A DNA stretch of 60,682 nucleotides, taken from Bradyrhizobium guangdongense. Lineage in GTDB: Bacteria > Pseudomonadota > Alphaproteobacteria > Rhizobiales > Xanthobacteraceae. The stretch lies in contig NZ_PPPT01000157.1 in the NCBI RefSeq assembly GCF_006483445.1, forward strand, positions 1 through 60,682. Direction: 5' to 3'. The translations under genes were made by a program, and so were the position numbers. The notes beneath the pieces are model-generated. The model had not been told where the DNA came from, ran no database searches, and saw only the letters and a program-made list of their open reading frames with translations. Below are positions 17,155-24,916 of the stretch, piece by piece (position 1 is the stretch's first letter; each line of letters opens with the position of its first letter).

Positions 17155-17232
17155 TGCATAGGCGCTCCCTTGTCAGAGCGTTTCCTCCCTGAACTAATCT
17201 TAGAGCCCGCCCTGGTTGGCGGGCTTCTTTTT
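17155..17232 (+). ncRNA. mmgR: MmgR-like (alpha-r8 family) small regulatory RNA
   Basis: A roughly 78-nt intergenic transcript candidate. A 5-bp stem with an 8-nt loop (CGCTC 17163-17167 with GAGCG 17176-17180) is followed directly by TTTCCTCCCT at 17181-17190. To my knowledge this is the invariant single-stranded 10-mer of the alphaproteobacterial MmgR/alpha-r8 sRNAs. An AU-rich linker follows, then a perfect intrinsic terminator (GCCCGCC, CTGGTT loop, GGCGGGC, then TTCTTTTT, 17205-17232). In Sinorhizobium meliloti MmgR is about 77 nt, Hfq-bound, nitrogen-responsive and limits polyhydroxybutyrate storage. Here its 3' end lies 14 bp from the stop of acetoacetyl-CoA synthetase, a gene of the same storage pathway. 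The 5' end is estimated. Confidence 0.72.
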
Positions 17233-17246
17233 CGCCCGGCCCCGCC

Positions 17247-19292
17247 TCAGGCCGCGGTCCGCGCCAGATAGCGTTTTGCAAAATCCATGTACCAGTCCAG
17301 GCAGCCTGGATTGGCCATCGCATCCTTGTTGATGACCTTCTCCAGCGGCTGGCCGAGCAGCAGCTTCTTGATCGGCAGTTCCTGCTTTTTCCCGGAGAGC
17401 GTGCGCGGGATCTCGCTGACCGCAAACATCTCGTTGGGCAGGAAGCGGCGCGACAGCCCGGCCTCGATCGCGGTGTTGATCTTTGCCTGCATCGCGGCAT
17501 CGAGCACTGTGCCCTCGCGTAGCACCACGAACAGCGGCATGTAGCTTTCGCGGCCGAGATATTCGAGATCGACCACCATGGAGTCCAGCACTTCCGGCAG
17601 CGCCTCGATCGCCGAGTACAGCTCGCTCGTGCCCATGCGCAGGCCGTGCCGGTTGATGGTGGCATCGCTCCGCCCGTAGATCACGCAGGAGCCGTCCGGA
17701 TTGACCTTGAGCCAGTCGCCGTGCCGCCACACCGGGCCGCGACCGGTGCCGTCAAAATTGTCCGGATAGGTTTCGAAATAGCTGGCGCGATAGCGCGCAT
17801 CGCCCGGGTCGTTCCAGAATCGCAGCGGCATCGACGGCATCGGCTCGGTGCAGACGAGCTCGCCGACCTCGTCGATCACGGCGCGGCCCTGCTCGTCGAA
17901 GGCTTCGACCGCGGCCCCGAGCGCGCGGCATTGCATCGCACCCGGCGTCTGCGGCAGCTCGCGATTGCCGCCGATGAAGGCACCGGCGAAGTCTGTGCCG
18001 CCGGAGATGTTGGCCCACCAGATGTCGGCTTGTGCGGTGCTGCCGTTGATTTTCGAGAGTGCGGCAAAGCGCTCGTTGAACCAGCCTTGCGTGTCGGCGC
18101 TGAGCGGCGAACCGGTCGAACCGAGCGCGCGCAGGCGCGAGAGATCGCCGACGGAGGTCAGGTCGAGCTCGGCCTTGGAGCAGTTTGCGAAGAACGCCGC
18201 GCCCGCGCCGAAGAAGGTCGCGCGCGATTTCGCGACGAAGCGCCACAGCGTCGTCCAGTCCGTCTTGTCCTTCGGGCCGGAGGGACTGCCGTCGAAGATG
18301 CAGCAGGTGGTGCCGTTGAGGAGACCGCCGGTTTGCGAATTCCACATGATCCAGCCGGTCGAGCTGTACCAGTGATAGCGCTCGCCAAACGAGTTCGGCT
18401 GGTACGAGCAGCCGAGGTCGTTGTGCAGCACCAGCAGTGCCAGCACCACGATGATGATGCCGCCATGGCCGTGCACGATCGGCTTCGGCAGGCCGGTCGT
18501 GCCGCTTGAATAGACGATCCAGAGGGGATGATCGAACGGCAGCCAGGCCGGCTCAAAGGCGTCGATCGCGGCGCTGCGGTGTGCGAGGATTTTTGCGAGC
18601 TGCGCATCGGGTGTTGCGACGTCTTTGTCGCCATGCAGAATGACATGCTCAACCGTCGGCAACGCGCGGCGGAGCTCGTCGACGACATTGCGGCGGTCAT
18701 GCCGCCTTCCGGCATAGGTGACGGCATCGCAGGCGATCAGCACCTTCGGCTCGATCTGCTTGAAACGATCGATCACCGCGGGTGCGGCCATGTCGGGCGC
18801 GCAGACGCTCCAGATAGCGCCGAGGCTCGCGGCCGCGAGGAAGGCGATGATGGTCTCGGAGATGTTCGGTAAGTATGCAGCGATCCGGTCGCCGGGGCCC
18901 ACGCCCTTGTCCTTCAGGTGCAGCGCGAGCGCAGCCGCCTTGCGCCGCAACTCCGGCCAGCTCGTTTCCGTCAGCACGCCGTCCTCGCCGCTGCTCACGA
19001 TGGCCGGCAGGCCGGCGGCATCGGCTTTCGCTGCGTGCCGGAACACCTGGTGCGCATAGTTTACGGACGCACCGGGAAACCAGACCGCGCCGGGCATTTT
19101 GCGCATCGTCAACACGGCTTGATACGGCGTCGGCGAGGTCAGCTCAAAATAGTCCCAGATGCTCTGCCAGAACGCATCGAGATCGCGCACGGACCATTGC
19201 CGCATGTCTTCATAGTCGCGGAAATTCAGGCCGCGCTCTGCGCTGAGCCAGTTTCGGTAGCGGGCAATCTGGGGGACGTAAGGTGCGCTCAT
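17247..19292 (-). CDS. aacS: Acetoacetyl-CoA synthetase (acetoacetate--CoA ligase)
   Basis: 681 aa from ATG 19292 (an ATG two codons earlier is possible), of the ANL adenylate-forming superfamily. Motifs are the phosphate loop WIVYSSGTTGLPKPIVHGHG, YHWYSSTGWIMWNSQTGGLL (characteristic of AacS), ISGGTDFAGAFIGG, the GDWLKVNPDGSCVIYGRSDA hinge region and the C-terminal catalytic-lysine segment SGKKQELPIKKLL. The N-terminus (RYRNWLSAERGLNFRDYEDM) is the family's typical cap. It activates acetoacetate to acetoacetyl-CoA in the cytosol during reuse of polyhydroxybutyrate or ketone bodies. The MmgR-like sRNA terminator just downstream can also end this transcript. Confidence 0.95.
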   Translation of the reverse strand: MSAPYVPQIARYRNWLSAERGLNFRDYEDMRQWSVRDLDAFWQSIWDYFELTSPTPYQAVLTMRKMPGAVWFPGASVNYAHQVFRHAAKADAAGLPAIVSSGEDGVLTETSWPELRRKAAALALHLKDKGVGPGDRIAAYLPNISETIIAFLAAASLGAIWSVCAPDMAAPAVIDRFKQIEPKVLIACDAVTYAGRRHDRRNVVDELRRALPTVEHVILHGDKDVATPDAQLAKILAHRSAAIDAFEPAWLPFDHPLWIVYSSGTTGLPKPIVHGHGGIIIVVLALLVLHNDLGCSYQPNSFGERYHWYSSTGWIMWNSQTGGLLNGTTCCIFDGSPSGPKDKTDWTTLWRFVAKSRATFFGAGAAFFANCSKAELDLTSVGDLSRLRALGSTGSPLSADTQGWFNERFAALSKINGSTAQADIWWANISGGTDFAGAFIGGNRELPQTPGAMQCRALGAAVEAFDEQGRAVIDEVGELVCTEPMPSMPLRFWNDPGDARYRASYFETYPDNFDGTGRGPVWRHGDWLKVNPDGSCVIYGRSDATINRHGLRMGTSELYSAIEALPEVLDSMVVDLEYLGRESYMPLFVVLREGTVLDAAMQAKINTAIEAGLSRRFLPNEMFAVSEIPRTLSGKKQELPIKKLLLGQPLEKVINKDAMANPGCLDWYMDFAKRYLARTAA

Positions 19293-19404
19293 GATCATCG
19301 ACTTGTATGGCAGAAGGGCTCAGCACTCTAGCCGAGCCCCCTGCATAGCAGAAGTCGTGTGGGGAGGCCGCGAGCAGCGGCCTCCCATGCACGCATCGCC
19401 GGTC

Positions 19405-20703
19405 TTACGGCTTCCTCGTCCAGACCGAGCCGTTCGACCAGCGGATCTGGTTCGGCGGCTGGAGCTGCGCGGTGTAAGTCTTGTCGTCAGGGAAGGAGAT
19501 CTGGATCGTCGAGGCGTTCACGATCGAGCCCTGCGCGTTCACCCGATCGTAGTCGGACATGTCGACCTTGATCGCCGAGGGGCCTTCAGAGATCGCCGCG
19601 CTGCGGGCGCTGCCGTCGGTCCAGTTGCCGTTCAGGTCCATCACCGTGTTGATGATCTTGGTCCAGGTCGATCCGTTCGACCATCGGATGCGGTTCGGCG
19701 CGATGAGCTGGCCCGTATAGGTCCGGTCGTCGGGGAACGTCACGCTGATCGTCTGTGAGTCCTGGACCGTGCCGTGCGCGGTCGGGCGGCCGAAGGCCGA
19801 CATGTTCACCGTGATGGCCTTCAGGTCCACCGAGATGACGGCGCTACGCGAAGAGCCGTCTGTCCAGTTGCCGTTGAGATTCGGCACCGTGCTGATCGTG
19901 TTCCAGTCCGGGGGGAAGCCGACCGGCCAGTTGTCGTTTCTGAAGATCTCGCAGCCGCTGCCGGCGGTGACGAGGTCGGCGAATTTTTGGCCGTGCCAGA
20001 CCGCGCGGCAGAGCGAGGCGACGCGCTCGGGCTGTTGCGAATTCCAGCCCCACTCATATTCGTCGACATAGCTGTCGTGGCGGTCGGAGTCGGAATCGAC
20101 CTTGACCACCTGGCAGGGCGCGTCGACCGACATGTAATAGTGCGACGTGATATCGGCGACCTGGAAATTGGCCGGCGTGTTGCTGACGGTGATTTCGGCG
20201 CCCATCGACCAATACTGCGTGATGGAGCTCTTCTTCCAGGCGTGGAAGGTCAGCCGTCCCTTGCCGAGGCGATATTCGACCGTCGAGCCGTCGTCGGAAG
20301 CCCAGCGTTCCGCACCGTTGACCATGCCGGTGAACTTCAGCGCGGGCGAGGCGAGAATGACGCCGCCGGGGGCTGTGTCGTCCATCACCTTGTCGAGGAA
20401 GTCGCGAAGATCGAATGTCTTGTCTCCGATCACGAGCGAGCCGGTCGACGACGAGATCGCATCGAGCACGGGATCACCGAAGGTCACGCCGCTGCGCGTG
20501 TACTGGCCCTTGCGCGCCATCGTTCCGCGCACGCCGCGGCCCGAGGCACGTCCGCCGAGTTCCTTCAGGTAGGCCGTGAACTCGTCATAGTTGGCGAACG
20601 AGAAGCGGCCCGGCGCAAGCGAGGCGTTGTGGGTCACGAGTTCCATGCTGCCATCCCTGCGGACGGTCGCGGCCTGCTTGATCGTGAGGAGGTCTTGAGA
20701 CAT
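19405..20703 (-). CDS. Hypothetical protein with two tandem 81-residue C-terminal repeats
   Basis: 432 aa from ATG 20703, preceded by TTGGAGAATCCCAG; the frame stays open for another 190 codons upstream without coding character. I do not recognise a family. The C-terminus holds two copies of a module (residues 276-348 and 357-430) with shared LNGNWTDGS, SAxIS, FPDDxTYT and IRWSNGSxWT, which looks like a small beta-barrel or lectin-like fold. The N-terminal 275 residues include a Gly/Arg-rich stretch (49-64) and a WGWNSQQPERVASLCRAVWHG region rich in aromatics. No signal peptide is visible. Confidence 0.75.
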   Translation of the reverse strand: MSQDLLTIKQAATVRRDGSMELVTHNASLAPGRFSFANYDEFTAYLKELGGRASGRGVRGTMARKGQYTRSGVTFGDPVLDAISSSTGSLVIGDKTFDLRDFLDKVMDDTAPGGVILASPALKFTGMVNGAERWASDDGSTVEYRLGKGRLTFHAWKKSSITQYWSMGAEITVSNTPANFQVADITSHYYMSVDAPCQVVKVDSDSDRHDSYVDEYEWGWNSQQPERVASLCRAVWHGQKFADLVTAGSGCEIFRNDNWPVGFPPDWNTISTVPNLNGNWTDGSSRSAVISVDLKAITVNMSAFGRPTAHGTVQDSQTISVTFPDDRTYTGQLIAPNRIRWSNGSTWTKIINTVMDLNGNWTDGSARSAAISEGPSAIKVDMSDYDRVNAQGSIVNASTIQISFPDDKTYTAQLQPPNQIRWSNGSVWTRKP

Positions 20704-20903
20704 CTGGGATTCTCCAAGCATCGCACGAGCGTCATCCGCGCTCGGATGGACGGCCGATCCGTCCACGCATCGGAGAATAGGCGCACGACGTCGCCGCGTT
20801 CGTGAGGTAGCTAACACAAGGAAAGAACACTCCGAGTTGAGTTCCATTTTTACAGATGTGGAACTCGCCGCGTGTCGGTCGCTGTGCTCGATGTGTCTGC
20901 GGA

Positions 20904-21491
20904 TTATTTTCCGACGTGCCGCCGCTTGCGTCCGGTGATCATCGCGCGCGGCAAATTCTCGCGCTGGAGAATGCTCATCAGGATGGTGCCGAGCACGTGC
21001 ACGATCACGAGCACGATCACCGCGTCGGACGCGTAGGTGTGGGTGTCCTCGACCCACCACACGCCGAAGAAGGTGACCGTGACAGCCATGGCACCTGTGA
21101 CGGCGGAGACGGTGAGCGCGAGCAGCAGTGCGACCAGCATCGCGGCGCCCGCGGGGTTGAGCCCGAGATAGCGCCCAGTCTTGCCGTGACGCAGTCCCCA
21201 GAGATAGGACGGCGCGGAGCGCAGCCGCGGCATCAGTCGCTTGAAGCGGGAATAGCGCGAACCGAAGAAGCCCCATGCCAGCCGGAAGACCAGCAGCGCG
21301 ATGACGGTGTAGCCCGCGATACGATGCAAGGTGTCGTAGACGGTCGGCGTGAACCAGGCGAGCAGCACGAAGAAGGCGAGCGCCCAGTGCCAGGCGCGCA
21401 ACGGCCGGTCCCAGACCGGCACCGAATTGCGTGCCTCCGCACGATCAGGCTCAACCAGATCGGTGCGGAGGATTTTCATCGTGTCAGGCAC
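20904..21491 (-). CDS. Cytochrome b561-family membrane protein
   Basis: 195 aa from GTG 21491 (ATG 21479 is an alternative). Four membrane segments are visible, with haem-ligand candidate histidines in LRAWHWALAFFVLL, YDTLHRIAGYTVIALLVFRL, the segment WVEDTHTYASDAVI, and VLVIVHVLGTILMSIL. The arrangement fits prokaryotic b-type cytochrome b561 proteins, which pass electrons from the quinone pool to a periplasmic partner. It lies 11 bp downstream of a small PepSY-domain protein, a common pairing in this family. The two probably form an operon under the tandem palindromes at 21883-21931. Confidence 0.9.
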   Translation of the reverse strand: MPDTMKILRTDLVEPDRAEARNSVPVWDRPLRAWHWALAFFVLLAWFTPTVYDTLHRIAGYTVIALLVFRLAWGFFGSRYSRFKRLMPRLRSAPSYLWGLRHGKTGRYLGLNPAGAAMLVALLLALTVSAVTGAMAVTVTFFGVWWVEDTHTYASDAVIVLVIVHVLGTILMSILQRENLPRAMITGRKRRHVGK

Positions 21492-21502
21492 GTCCGCTGC
21501 GA

Positions 21503-21784
21503 TTACTTCGCGATGGTGTGCTTCAGGCTGAGATCTTCGGGGCTGTAGAACAGCTCGAACAGCTTGCCGCCCTTGACGCCGTACACTTCGTAGCAGGAGC
21601 CTTCGATCTTGGTGCGGCGGACTTCGTAGCCGGCGGCCTTCGCCTTGGCTTCAGCATCGTCCACCGACTTCCAGGACGCCTTGTCGAGCTTGGTGCAATT
21701 TTTGAAGCCGTCGGCCGACGCGGCGGTTGCGCTTAACACCACCATCGACACCACGAGCAGCGACTTCCCGACGAGGCCTTTCAT
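21503..21784 (-). CDS. Small secreted PepSY-domain protein
   Basis: 93 aa from ATG 21784 with AAGGAG six bases upstream. An N-terminal signal peptide (residues 1-24, ending ATAASA) is followed by a single PepSY-like unit: SVDDAEAKAKAAGYEVRRTK, then SCYEVYGVKGGKLFELFYSP. PepSY units are small periplasmic binding or inhibitory domains. Directly followed by a cytochrome b561 gene, it is likely its periplasmic partner. One conserved-looking cysteine pair (C30, C62 approximately) remains in the mature protein. Confidence 0.87.
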   Translation of the reverse strand: MKGLVGKSLLVVSMVVLSATAASADGFKNCTKLDKASWKSVDDAEAKAKAAGYEVRRTKIEGSCYEVYGVKGGKLFELFYSPEDLSLKHTIAK

Positions 21785-21882
21785 CAACTTCTCCTTTTGA
21801 ACAGTGCCGCACGACAGCGGCGGCTGGTCTGCTAGGAGACGACGGGGTGGGGAAAGTCAACAGCACGGGCGGGGACCGCTTC

Positions 21883-21931
21883 TTAGAGAACATCTAAGAA
21901 GCCGACGCCGCAGAAATTAGAGGATTTCTAA
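21883..21931. promoter_or_regulatory. Tandem palindromes TTAGA-N5-TCTAA upstream of PepSY/cytochrome b561 operon
   Basis: Two exact copies of the inverted repeat TTAGA-N5-TCTAA occupy 21883-21897 and 21917-21931, 34 bp centre to centre. The first is extended to a perfect 9-bp-arm palindrome (21879-21901). They lie about 100-150 bp upstream of the PepSY start. Two identical sites with a fixed spacing of about three helical turns are typical of response-regulator or repressor operators. The cognate regulator is not in the window. Confidence 0.55.
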
Positions 21932-22050
21932 CAAGGCGAAAATGTCAGGACGCAGCCGAACATAGCGCGTTTCCCCGCGCTGTGCGGCCTTACGTCTCAT
22001 CGCGGCCTGCCGGATGCCCGCGAAGAAGCTCCGCAAGGCCGCCGGATTGC

Positions 22051-22215
22051 CTATTTGAGGCTGGCGCTGACCGAGTTGAACTTGTTGTTCAGCAGCACGG
22101 TGCCGAGATTGTTGACCGTCGCGATGATCGCGAGCGCGATGCCGGCTGCAATCAGACCGTACTCGATCGCGGTGGTCCCATTCTCATCGATCAGAAAACG
22201 CTTCAATACAGTCAT
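22051..22215 (-). CDS. Flp/Fap-type IVb pilin
   Basis: A 54-aa prepilin from ATG 22215. After a short leader (MTVLKRFLIDENG) comes the class IVb hallmark TTAIEYGLIAAGIALAII, with the Glu at position 5 of the mature protein and the Tyr that defines Flp pilins. The prepilin peptidase would cut after the Gly. No tad/cpa assembly genes are near it, so this is an orphan pilin gene served by a locus elsewhere. The upstream 290-bp gap contains an AT-rich stretch (22282-22300) and the palindromic repeat at 22428. Confidence 0.93.
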   Translation of the reverse strand: MTVLKRFLIDENGTTAIEYGLIAAGIALAIIATVNNLGTVLLNNKFNSVSASLK

Positions 22216-22427
22216 CTGGGGTGCCCCTATCAAACACTGCCTTGTAGCGCGAACCGGCCTACGAATACGTAAAGCCGATTGATTCAACTTTTATAAACTA
22301 TGAGGTCTTCCGTCCAGGCTAGGCGCAGGGGCGTGTTTCCCACGGGCAAGGGGAACGAGGTTGGCGCCTTTCTCCGTCAGTGCGAGCAAACGGGTCCGAG
22401 CGAAGCGTGCCCGATGACAGGCTCTCC

Positions 22428-22490
22428 GAAGCAATCCAGAATCCCGTCGCGGGGGCAGTCTGGATTGCTTCGCTGCGCTCGCAATGACGA
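22428..22490. repeat. Intergenic palindromic (REP-like) element
   Basis: GAAGCAATCCAGA (22428-22440) and its exact inverse TCTGGATTGCTTC (22459-22471) form a long hairpin, followed by GCTGCGCTCGCAATGACG. The sequence family CGTCATTGCGAGCGCAGCGAAGC-AATCCAG is, from general knowledge, one of the most frequent intergenic repeats in Bradyrhizobium genomes. It lies just downstream of the ICMT-like gene stop and may act as a transcript end. Confidence 0.7.
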
Positions 22491-22506
22491 GAATGACGAG
22501 TCCGCG

Positions 22507-23133
22507 TCAGCGCGGCGACAGAAAGGGGATGATCATCGGCACGCGGCGGCAATAGGCGCCATAGGCGTCCTCGCCGAGCTCCTTCGACAGGAAGACCTCC
22601 TCCATGCGCCCCTTCTGCCACATGCCGAAGGAGATCAGGATGGCGCCGAGGATCGCGGTCACGGTGCCGACCGCAATGCCGGTCGCGAGCATACCCGCGA
22701 TCAGCCCGGTGTAGATGGGATGACGGACGATGCCGTAGGGCCCGGTGTCGATGACGCGGTGGTCTTCCTTGTGGGTGATGGTGTTGGACCAGAACTTTCC
22801 GAGATGCAGGCGTCCCCACCAGGTGAAGGAGATGCCGGCCAGCACGATCAGCGCGGCGACGTAGACGCCGGTCTCGCTGAAGACCCAGAGCGGCTTTTCA
22901 CCCAGCACTTCTGCCGTCCAGGGCGTGAACAGGATGCCGCCGATCAGGATCGGCAGGCGATAGCGTTGCGATTCCAGCGTCATCACCTGCTTCTGGGTGC
23001 GGCCCTGCCAGAACGAGGCCCCGACCCAGCTTGCGAGCCAGGCGAGCCAGATCAGCGCCAGCAGTTTGGTCGGCCAGGTCGTGGTCCAACCGCCCCAGGC
23101 GATCGAGAGAAGCTTGCTGAAATCAAAGGACAT
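22507..23133 (-). CDS. Isoprenylcysteine carboxyl methyltransferase-family (ICMT/NnrU-like) membrane protein
   Basis: 208 aa with about five membrane segments. The C-terminal half carries the phospholipid/isoprenylcysteine methyltransferase signature TGPYGIVRHPIYTGLIAGML, with the RHPIYTG SAM-binding core, and a terminal acidic/aromatic segment EVFLSKELGEDAYGAYCRRV. Such bacterial proteins methylate small lipophilic or isoprenoid acceptors at the membrane. It is 31 bp downstream of an HpnA-like reductase and probably in the same operon. Confidence 0.88.
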   Translation of the reverse strand: MSFDFSKLLSIAWGGWTTTWPTKLLALIWLAWLASWVGASFWQGRTQKQVMTLESQRYRLPILIGGILFTPWTAEVLGEKPLWVFSETGVYVAALIVLAGISFTWWGRLHLGKFWSNTITHKEDHRVIDTGPYGIVRHPIYTGLIAGMLATGIAVGTVTAILGAILISFGMWQKGRMEEVFLSKELGEDAYGAYCRRVPMIIPFLSPR

Positions 23134-23164
23134 GGGATGTTCTTAAACGGATCGCGGCGACAAG

Positions 23165-24196
23165 TCAGCCGGCGCGTGACGAGAGGGCGGGACGTTCGAG
23201 CCCGGCCGAGGCCGGCTGCGCACCCCGGGCGAGCAGATAGTTAATGGTGTCGCGCAGCACCGGTTCGATCGGGCGCGGGGTGTAGCCGAGCTCGGACCGC
23301 GCCTTCTCGATCGAGAGGTCGCTGGCATGGAGCGCGATGCGCACGCCTTCGCCGGTGCCGTCGGGCGCGCGGTGGGTGATGCGGTCGGCTAGATATTCGA
23401 GCATGGTCGCCGAAAGCTCGGCGAGCCGGCCGGGCACCTCGATCGGGCGCTGCCGGCGGCCGGAGATGGCTGACATCATGCGCAGGATCTCGCGCAGGCG
23501 CACGCATTCGCCGCCGAGGATGTAGCGCTGTCCGAGCCGTCCGCGCTCCATCGTCAGCACGAGGCCGGTGGCGACGTCGCGGACGTCGACGAGGTTGACC
23601 AGGAAGTTGATGTGCGGTTGCAGGCGTTGCTGCAGGAAGCGCCACAGCATCGCGGTCGGCGGCGTCAGATTGTGGTCCGTCGGGCCGATCGGCATGGTCG
23701 GCGTGCCGATCACGATCGGGAAGCCGGCAGCGGCGGCGCGGGCCACATGATGCTCGGCGAGCGCCTTCGAGCGCGTATAGGCGCCCGGCATCACGTCGGC
23801 CGGCTGCAGCGCCTCCTCGGCGCGCGCATTGCCGAGGTCGCAATAGGGGAACAGGATCGATTCTGTCGAACAGTGCAGGAAGCGCGACACGCCGCGCGCC
23901 TGCGCCGCCGCGAGCACGACCTCGGTGCCGCCGCAATTGACGTCGTGAAAATCCTGCTTGTTGGCGACCCACATGCCCGGCAGGCCGGCAAGGTGATAGA
24001 CCTGCTCGACATCCACCAGCGCGCGGTCGACCGCGGCGCGGTCCAGCACCGATCCCTGTACGAAGCTGATGTCCGGATTGAGCGCGGTTGGGGACCTGAC
24101 ATCGAGAATGCGGACCTCATGCCCCCTGTCGTGGAGCGCCGCTACAAGATGCTGCCCGATGAAACCGCTGCCACCGGTAACGAGTACACGCGTCAT
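23165..24196 (-). CDS. NAD-dependent epimerase/dehydratase (extended SDR, HpnA-like)
   Basis: 343 aa. The N-terminal Rossmann motif is VTGGSGFIGQHLVAAL and the catalytic YxxxK is AYTRSKALAEH, with the upstream Ser/Thr in HCSTESILFPY. It matches hopanoid-associated sugar epimerase (HpnA) and related flavonol-reductase-like SDRs in the segments VYHLAGLPGMW, VGTPTMPIGP-like IVIGTPTMPIGPTDHN and LVDVRDVATGLVLTMERGR. No other hopanoid genes are present, so the HpnA label should be taken as family only. Its neighbours are a membrane methyltransferase and an Mpo1-like enzyme, pointing to lipid chemistry. Confidence 0.88.
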   Translation of the reverse strand: MTRVLVTGGSGFIGQHLVAALHDRGHEVRILDVRSPTALNPDISFVQGSVLDRAAVDRALVDVEQVYHLAGLPGMWVANKQDFHDVNCGGTEVVLAAAQARGVSRFLHCSTESILFPYCDLGNARAEEALQPADVMPGAYTRSKALAEHHVARAAAAGFPIVIGTPTMPIGPTDHNLTPPTAMLWRFLQQRLQPHINFLVNLVDVRDVATGLVLTMERGRLGQRYILGGECVRLREILRMMSAISGRRQRPIEVPGRLAELSATMLEYLADRITHRAPDGTGEGVRIALHASDLSIEKARSELGYTPRPIEPVLRDTINYLLARGAQPASAGLERPALSSRAG

Positions 24197-24223
24197 GAAT
24201 AAAGGTGCTGCTCCCAGAGAAGC

Positions 24224-24742
24224 CTAATGGGTTGAAAGCGAATTGGCCGGAACAGGCGCGAGGATCGCGGCAAGATCGCGACGAAATCCCAAAGCAATGA
24301 ACAATTTTGCCATGACAAACATGGGTCCGAGAAAAAGATGGGATGGAAACGTGAACAGCGATGCCTCGCGGCCCTCGAACACCTTGTGACCGATGGTTTG
24401 CGCGGCGAGCCCGAGCGCGATCATCACGCCGCAGATCGCCCACATCGCAAGGAGGCTCGTCTGGTGGGCGATCGTGGTGGCGATCGAGAACAGGACCACC
24501 GAGGTCGCGAGGATGCCGACGCCGAGGGTAACGTCGAGCAGCAGCCAATAGATCAGCACCGGGAGCGCCAGGATCACGGCGAGGCTGACCTCGAAGCCGA
24601 ACAGGGGGACGCTCACCAGCGTCAGCGGCATCACGGCGCCGGTGAACAGCAGGAGGATGCCGACCACGTGCATCGCCGTGTTCCGGGGATCGCGATGGTA
24701 TTCGACGTAAACGGCAAGTTGGCGTTGAAAAAGGCCACCCAT
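24224..24742 (-). CDS. Mpo1-like (DUF962) membrane protein, putative 2-hydroxy fatty acid dioxygenase
   Basis: About 172 aa from ATG 24742 (an in-frame GTG lies six codons upstream). It shows the DUF962/YGL010w pattern: YVEYHRDPRNTAMHVVGILL near the N-terminus, IAHQTSLLAMWA, then TIGHKVFEGREASLFTFPSH-type C-terminal motif with paired histidines. About four membrane segments lie between. Yeast Mpo1 is an Fe(II)-dependent dioxygenase that shortens 2-hydroxy fatty acids by one carbon. The two His-rich motifs are intact here. It starts the lipid-type cluster 22507-24742. Confidence 0.85.
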   Translation of the reverse strand: MGGLFQRQLAVYVEYHRDPRNTAMHVVGILLLFTGAVMPLTLVSVPLFGFEVSLAVILALPVLIYWLLLDVTLGVGILATSVVLFSIATTIAHQTSLLAMWAICGVMIALGLAAQTIGHKVFEGREASLFTFPSHLFLGPMFVMAKLFIALGFRRDLAAILAPVPANSLSTH

Positions 24743-24916
24743 CTCGGTCTCGCGCGGCACTCAGGTTGGGAAGGGAAGATTGGAAAGCCTATAGCATCAG
24801 GAGGCCCCCCGCACAAACCGGCTCAATTGTCGCGCGACGCAGCGCAGCGTGGCGTGCATAGCAAACAAAAGGAACAATAATTCAAGAGGTTCCGCGTCGC
24901 ACGCAGGATGCGAGGA

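Noticed and set aside
20704..21276. Upstream extension of the tandem-repeat protein by about 190 codons
   Set aside because: The extension is Arg/His-rich and antisense-like, overlaps the cytochrome b561 gene, and a good ribosome-binding site stands before ATG 20703.
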